The notes under the pieces are model-generated. The model was not told where the DNA came from and ran no database searches. It saw only the letters and a program-made list of their open reading frames with translations. Shown one piece after another: positions 60,161 through 64,000 of a DNA stretch of 64,000 nt. Both the position numbers and the translations under genes were made by a program. This stretch comes from Anaerolineales bacterium (GTDB lineage Bacteria; Chloroflexota; Anaerolineae; Anaerolineales; Villigracilaceae). Each line of letters begins with the position of its first letter. Positions within the stretch are counted from its first letter, which is position 1. The stretch covers positions 806,001 to 870,000 of the forward strand of contig CP129482.1 of the NCBI GenBank assembly GCA_030583925.1, given 5' to 3'.

Positions 60161-61223
60161 AAGAGCGCTCCCTTGTAGAAAATAAATCTTCTGATGAAAT
60201 TTCTTCTTGGTTCATTTCAATAATTTTGTGAAGCAGGTTTTGGCACTTTAGAATCATTTGACGGGGAAGTTTCTCTTTTTCTCCTAACTGACGGGCAAGG
60301 GTTAATTCAACGTTGCGGACATCCGGGGCGCTGATGGCGTCCAGGCTGTCAAACGCGCGTTCACTGGCTGCGAATACACGGCGGCGAATCACCTCTGCCA
60401 GTAGATTATCATCCCAGGTCAATGCGGCGGTGTGCATGGCGTGTAAACTTGTCAGAGTAGAAACGTCGGAGTTATCCAAAGGGAGGAAGAATTTGAGATA
60501 AATATCTTTCTTTTCCCACGTTTTCAACGTCTTCAATAAGGATTCGATCCATGCCAGTAACGCATTAGGAGTTTGGGTTTCCATGAACCCATCCAGCCCA
60601 TCTACAAGAATGTGGATGGATTTTGTGCCAAATGCCTCATTGAGCAACGCGAAGCCATCCTCCAGAGACAGGGATGCGGAAGGCGATTCTTCCGTCAGCT
60701 CGTGAGCCAGTTGCCGATGGGCGCGATCCAGTTTGGGGAGGTTGGAAAAGGCTGAAGTTCCAAGAGTCAGTTCAAGGTCGGAGAGGAAGCGGGAGTCGCA
60801 GAGAGTTTGTAGGTTGAAGTCCAACCCGAGAGGCATATCCAGTAAAAGCCTTTTTAGTTTTCGTCTATGGTTCGGGCTTAACGCAAAAAAAAGATCAGGG
60901 TAGGAGATCAGATACATGAACGCGGCGCGCGCCAGAGACGTTTTTATCCCCTGAAAATGAAAATCATTTTTCATCGAATAATCGTCGGGGATGTAGGTCA
61001 CGGGAAAACGAACGCCTCGGCTGTCTTTGTAGAAATTTGATGTGTAAACCCTCAGCGCGCTCTTACCGCCGCCGGGTTGGGCAAGAATGGCGACGGATTG
61101 GTCTGCAAGGGCGACTTCCACCGCTTTGGGGATAACCAGATATTCTTGAAGATGAGCATCCCGGGTGCTATCAAGATGTTCAAAGGGGTCAAATCTAAAC
61201 CCTAAATTAGACAAACTATTCAT
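60144..61223 (-). CDS. P-loop ATPase, paralogue of the winged-helix ATPase
   Basis: A 359-residue protein with Walker A AQPGGGKS (48-55) and Walker B SIHILVDGLDGF (Asp208). DIYLKFFLP (241-248) and VDGL match the same positions in the 451-residue winged-helix ATPase, so the two share ancestry, but this one lacks the DNA-binding tail. First gene of the operon ending at 54427. A box of three 11-bp direct repeats lies 146 bp upstream, with a possible -10 between. Confidence 0.8.
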   Translation of the reverse strand: MNSLSNLGFRFDPFEHLDSTRDAHLQEYLVIPKAVEVALADQSVAILAQPGGGKSALRVYTSNFYKDSRGVRFPVTYIPDDYSMKNDFHFQGIKTSLARAAFMYLISYPDLFFALSPNHRRKLKRLLLDMPLGLDFNLQTLCDSRFLSDLELTLGTSAFSNLPKLDRAHRQLAHELTEESPSASLSLEDGFALLNEAFGTKSIHILVDGLDGFMETQTPNALLAWIESLLKTLKTWEKKDIYLKFFLPLDNSDVSTLTSLHAMHTAALTWDDNLLAEVIRRRVFAASERAFDSLDAISAPDVRNVELTLARQLGEKEKLPRQMILKCQNLLHKIIEMNQEEISSEDLFSTRERSYVTAI

Positions 61224-61345
61224 CAGACAATTCTTCTTCCTCAGCTTATTTTATTACCTGCTTGAGGAATTTCCTGTTCTATACAACGATTTCTAGTTTA
61301 CAACTCTGAATGGGTAATTAGTTCCTTTGTACTATAACCAGACTG

Positions 61346-61351
61346 AGTATA
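61346..61351 (-). promoter_or_regulatory. Possible -10 element of the ATPase operon
   Basis: TATACT on the - strand. A 17-bp spacer places the -35 on AAACCC, which overlaps the third repeat of box 2 and is not a consensus. This is the layout of activator-dependent promoters. Confidence 0.4.
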
Positions 61352-61368
61352 CGCTCGTTTGACACATT

Positions 61369-61401
61369 GGGTTTCTTTCATATTTCTCACAGTTTTCTCA
61401 C
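61369..61401 (-). promoter_or_regulatory. Three 11-bp direct repeats (box 2)
   Basis: On the - strand GTGAGAAAACT, GTGAGAAATAT and GAAAGAAACCC follow without gaps. The first two heptamers are identical (GTGAGAA), the third matches at five of seven. The box overlaps the stop codon of the winged-helix ATPase and lies before the ATPase operon. Box 1 at 54329-54361 has the same period and the same ACCC end. Confidence 0.7.
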
Positions 61402-62753
61402 ATCTCTGTATGGAGTAGTTCTACTCCCTTACCATGATGTGTGACCAAGTAAATCTGATTTTTAGGATCCGGCTCGATCTTTTGCCGTATCCTCATCAAC
61501 ACGTTATCCATCGCGCCGCGCCATGTTTCTTGGGGAGCCCACTCGGATTCTCCTTTGTCCGGTGGTGAGTTCAATTTTTTATAAGCGTAATAATATAATT
61601 CCTCTAATGAGGCTAACTTTTCAGGATGAGCAACAAGATACTCCAACACGCGGAACTCGAGCGCTGAACTGTTGGCTACGCATTTTTCGCCAAGCCAGAT
61701 TTCACTTCGCTCTGGACGTAAGCGCAAGGGAGCCGGATGTTGATGAATAAATTCGTGGGTCTGGGAAGGCGTCAGCCGTTTGCCGCTTTGTTGAAACTCT
61801 ATAATCAGGGGCGCGGTGAACCTGAGCCATGCGCGGGGGGAAGCGCCGCCGTATTCCTTCAACCAGTTCAGAAATTGGCCCTCATCACACAACGATGCCA
61901 GAGAAACCTTTTTGGAGGATAACGCGCACGCCAAACGATTTTCTACCATCTTACGTAATGTGTCCGGCGACCAGATCAAATCTGCTTCATCCGAGCGGTG
62001 ACGCTCTACGCCGATGGTTTTATGCAGGGCGTTTTTAAGAGGAGCGGGAAGGAAGAACTTGAATGCCACGTCGGGCAGATCGAAGAAGACCAATGTGGAA
62101 AGGACCGCCTCCAACAACGCTTCAACCTGTCCGGCCGTCTGACGCGGAGTCCACCGTTCGAGTCCGTCAACCATCAACCACAGTCGCTCGTATTTTGCCG
62201 CGCGCAAAACCGACATTAACAGACGCAACTGATCCTTTATGCTGCTTTGTTCTTTAACGACCGCTGGAAACGATTGTTCCAACAGTTTCAGATACCATTG
62301 CAAATCATCCTGCGAGAGATGTTTTGTCTGATCTTGAATATAGAAAGCGGCTTCGAAGGGGAGATAGTTTTTCAGAAACCATTGCAAGGCAGAGGCAATA
62401 TGTGCGACTGGCCCGCCCAACCGCCCGGGCAGGTCGCCCTCCAAAACTAAGATTTCTGTGCAGGCTTGCAAAGCCTGTTTGATGGCTTGTTGGGCGAGTG
62501 GTGTGCCTGTGACTTGCGTTTCGAGAATGGGTTCCGGCTGCCAGAATGCGGTGAACGTTTTTTGTCCCGCTTGTTTCGTCAATTCGAGACGGACCGCCGT
62601 TTTGCCGCTTCCCGATTCACCATACAAGATGGTCGAATGTTCTTCCTGGAGACGCTCAAAGATAGGCAGTGAAACGAACACATCGCCCAACCAAGGCTCG
62701 TTTTCTGCCTTGAGCGTATAGAATAGGGAGTCGACAGATGGGATGTTTTTCAT
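61398..62753 (-). CDS. P-loop ATPase with C-terminal OmpR-type winged helix
   Basis: A 451-residue protein. The ATPase part holds Walker A GESGSGKT (45-52) and Walker B LWLMVDGLERW (Asp196), then FKFFLP (231-236). The C-terminal 110 residues (LRLRPERSEIWLGEKCVANSSALEFRVLEYLVAHPEKL, RIRQKIEPDPKNQIYLVTHHGKGVEL) are a typical OmpR/PhoB DNA-binding domain. An ATPase fused to this kind of DNA-binding domain is unusual and suggests nucleotide- or signal-controlled transcription. Box 2, with 11-bp repeats, is next to its stop. It overlaps the upstream gene by ATGA. Confidence 0.88.
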   Translation of the reverse strand: MKNIPSVDSLFYTLKAENEPWLGDVFVSLPIFERLQEEHSTILYGESGSGKTAVRLELTKQAGQKTFTAFWQPEPILETQVTGTPLAQQAIKQALQACTEILVLEGDLPGRLGGPVAHIASALQWFLKNYLPFEAAFYIQDQTKHLSQDDLQWYLKLLEQSFPAVVKEQSSIKDQLRLLMSVLRAAKYERLWLMVDGLERWTPRQTAGQVEALLEAVLSTLVFFDLPDVAFKFFLPAPLKNALHKTIGVERHRSDEADLIWSPDTLRKMVENRLACALSSKKVSLASLCDEGQFLNWLKEYGGASPRAWLRFTAPLIIEFQQSGKRLTPSQTHEFIHQHPAPLRLRPERSEIWLGEKCVANSSALEFRVLEYLVAHPEKLASLEELYYYAYKKLNSPPDKGESEWAPQETWRGAMDNVLMRIRQKIEPDPKNQIYLVTHHGKGVELLHTEM

Positions 62754-63976
62754 TCGAGGGCGATCAGGTCTTCGATATGCAATGGTTCATCAGGTGGATA
62801 CTTTTCGACATGTTGGAGAAGTAATTTTTGACCTAATCTTACCATTTTGCCTGGGGAGCCGGCTGCTTTTTCTGCCAAGAGATCCTGCGCAGGTTTTTCA
62901 TTATGTGGAATAAATAACTCATCAAACCCTTGAAGATGATTTTTAGAACACCATTGCACTCGGATATTGCATTGATTAACCAAACTTGAATTGGGAACAG
63001 TTTGCCTGTTCTGCGTGCCAATTGAAAAACAGACAAACCCGCAGTTGTGGGAACTTAGCCAATCGGATTGTTCCGTGAATGCTTCGAGCACGTCTGAGGA
63101 TGTTTTCTTTTTCACACGGGGATCCAGGTCAGCGGCGGAGATCAGGAACAGGGTCCTTTGTTTGGAGGATGGTCGCAGTTCTATCAGGGCGTTAACCTCC
63201 TCCGCCCGGAGGTCAGCTGCGTCATTGTTGGTTAACCACTCTGTAATTTTCGATAATAAGACAGCTTGATTTTTCTTCTCTTCTTCAGATAAAGGGTTGG
63301 AAAAATGCGCGATCTTGTAAGCCGTGACGGAAGGAGAAAAATCGTGCCAGCGCAACAGCCGCCCGATCAAGTCGCGTTGTTGACCCCTCAAAGAATAAAA
63401 CAAGGTCAGTGTTTCTGCCAGCGACCAGATCCATTGTTCTGCTAGCGCGTGGAGTAATAATTTACGGGAGTGGTCCGCCCCATAATCCTCGATCAAGTTT
63501 GGCGCGAGGCTCGCGAAAAACGCTTCATCCTTGATTTTCACTTCAGATTTTAGAGATTGGCAATAGGCGAACAGCGCCGCGCCAGCATCCCATGAGTTTG
63601 CAAATTCAAAGGTCAGATTTTGATGAGAAGGCGTTGGAAATGTGAATCCAGGCGGCGCTAATTCTATCGGCAGTTGACCGTTCAAAACGGAATAAAACGG
63701 ACTTTCCGCGTCTGCGAATGAAGAGAAGTCCATTTCACGGGTTTTCAGCCACGCGGTTAATCGATCTTCAGGGGTATGGGCTTTTGCAAAATAAGCGAAC
63801 TGCCTTTGCAGTGGGAAACTCTCAATATCAGGAAAATCCAACTCAATCCTGAGGTCACGGATTTGACCTGGGAACTTGTGAGCATATTCGTTAATCGTTT
63901 TCTTCTTAAGTTCAGGTGAAAAAGCGACGGCGATTTGCTTAGCGATGTCAATGCAGGCGGGATAATCCTTAAACAT
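62750..63976 (-). CDS. Hypothetical protein, probable C-terminal part of a further ATPase
   Basis: At least 408 residues; the frame remains open upstream of ATG 63976 to the window edge, so the true start may lie outside. RTLFLISAADLDPRV has the look of a Walker B strand, and AAGSPGKMVRLGQKLLLQHVEKYPPDEPLHIEDL resembles the helical lid of ATPases. No Walker A is visible in the part seen. The stop overlaps the start of the winged-helix ATPase (ATGA), so it belongs to the same transcription unit. Function unknown. Confidence 0.6.
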   Translation of the reverse strand: MFKDYPACIDIAKQIAVAFSPELKKKTINEYAHKFPGQIRDLRIELDFPDIESFPLQRQFAYFAKAHTPEDRLTAWLKTREMDFSSFADAESPFYSVLNGQLPIELAPPGFTFPTPSHQNLTFEFANSWDAGAALFAYCQSLKSEVKIKDEAFFASLAPNLIEDYGADHSRKLLLHALAEQWIWSLAETLTLFYSLRGQQRDLIGRLLRWHDFSPSVTAYKIAHFSNPLSEEEKKNQAVLLSKITEWLTNNDAADLRAEEVNALIELRPSSKQRTLFLISAADLDPRVKKKTSSDVLEAFTEQSDWLSSHNCGFVCFSIGTQNRQTVPNSSLVNQCNIRVQWCSKNHLQGFDELFIPHNEKPAQDLLAEKAAGSPGKMVRLGQKLLLQHVEKYPPDEPLHIEDLIALE

Positions 63977-64000
63977 GCGGAGTAAAGCAAGCGGAGCGGC

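Larger units (their letters stand above)
34275..64000. mobile_element. Candidate genomic island with its left end at tRNA-Met; right end not seen
   Basis: From the 3' end of tRNA-Met onward the content changes: two tyrosine recombinases, toxin-antitoxin modules, a replication-relaxation-like protein and defence-type operons, with several AT-rich stretches. Integration at tRNA 3' ends by tyrosine recombinases is well established. I could not find a second copy of the tRNA 3' sequence in the window, so the right border is unknown and the island may be composite. Confidence 0.5.

Noticed and set aside
34275..64000. Right attachment site of the island
   Set aside because: No second copy of the tRNA-Met 3' sequence was found by eye; the border probably lies outside the window.
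1..64000. CRISPR array
   Set aside because: No regularly spaced repeat-spacer pattern was seen; the repeats present are single palindromes or adjoining direct repeats.

Overview
The window looks like chromosomal DNA of an uncultured Anaerolineae-type Chloroflexota bacterium. This is an inference from gene content, from the fungal/archaeal-type Asd, and from many small palindromic repeats between and inside genes; no marker gene is present to prove it. The first 34 kb are compact and housekeeping in character. The last 30 kb read as an accessory island beginning at a tRNA-Met gene.

Layout, 1-34 kb. The left edge holds a pair of M16 peptidase genes, one with and one without the zinc motif, followed by a one-helix membrane protein, an FAD/NAD(P) oxidoreductase and a dihydroorotate dehydrogenase-like protein. 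A methionine/aspartate block follows: metY-metA under a complete SAM-I riboswitch with its own promoter and terminator, then lysC-asd preceded by a promoter, a Thr-containing 17-codon leader ORF and an attenuator terminator. After several hypothetical genes, a GNAT acetyltransferase, a CaiB-type CoA-transferase and a DAO-family oxidase comes a surface-polysaccharide cluster (15.4-25 kb): two GT4 glycosyltransferases, an O-antigen ligase-like protein, a GT2 synthase, a nucleotidyltransferase-like protein, a B12-type radical SAM enzyme, a methyltransferase and a flippase. Then come a nucleoside phosphorylase, galK, a short HtrA-like protease, a MoxR-DUF58-vWA-vWA (Bat-like) operon, azlCD and a response regulator with a degenerate GGDEF domain.

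Layout, 34-64 kb. Directly after tRNA-Met lies a tyrosine recombinase gene, then an AbiEi/AbiEii toxin-antitoxin pair, a phosphoesterase, a second two-gene nucleotidyltransferase module under a perfect 26-bp palindrome, a second tyrosine recombinase and a replication-relaxation-like protein. A five-gene + strand unit (43.5-53.4 kb) encodes a PLD-nuclease/SNF2 helicase, an Eco57I-type methylase, a HEPN-like protein, a DprA/SLOG-like protein and a large C-terminally membrane-anchored protein. It ends at a strong terminator and looks like a restriction-type defence system with extra effector genes.

From 53.6 kb to the right edge a - strand cluster encodes at least four P-loop ATPases (one with a C-terminal OmpR-type winged helix, one STAND-like with an alpha-helical repeat tail), a radical SAM/SPASM maturase with a PqqD-like domain and a cysteine-rich N-terminus, and a small coiled-coil membrane protein. 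Two 33-bp boxes, each made of three 11-bp direct repeats with GTGAGAA-like heptamers, stand before the ATPase/radical SAM operon and before the membrane protein gene. This suggests one regulon, plausibly controlled by the winged-helix ATPase. It is the best candidate in the window for an undescribed system.
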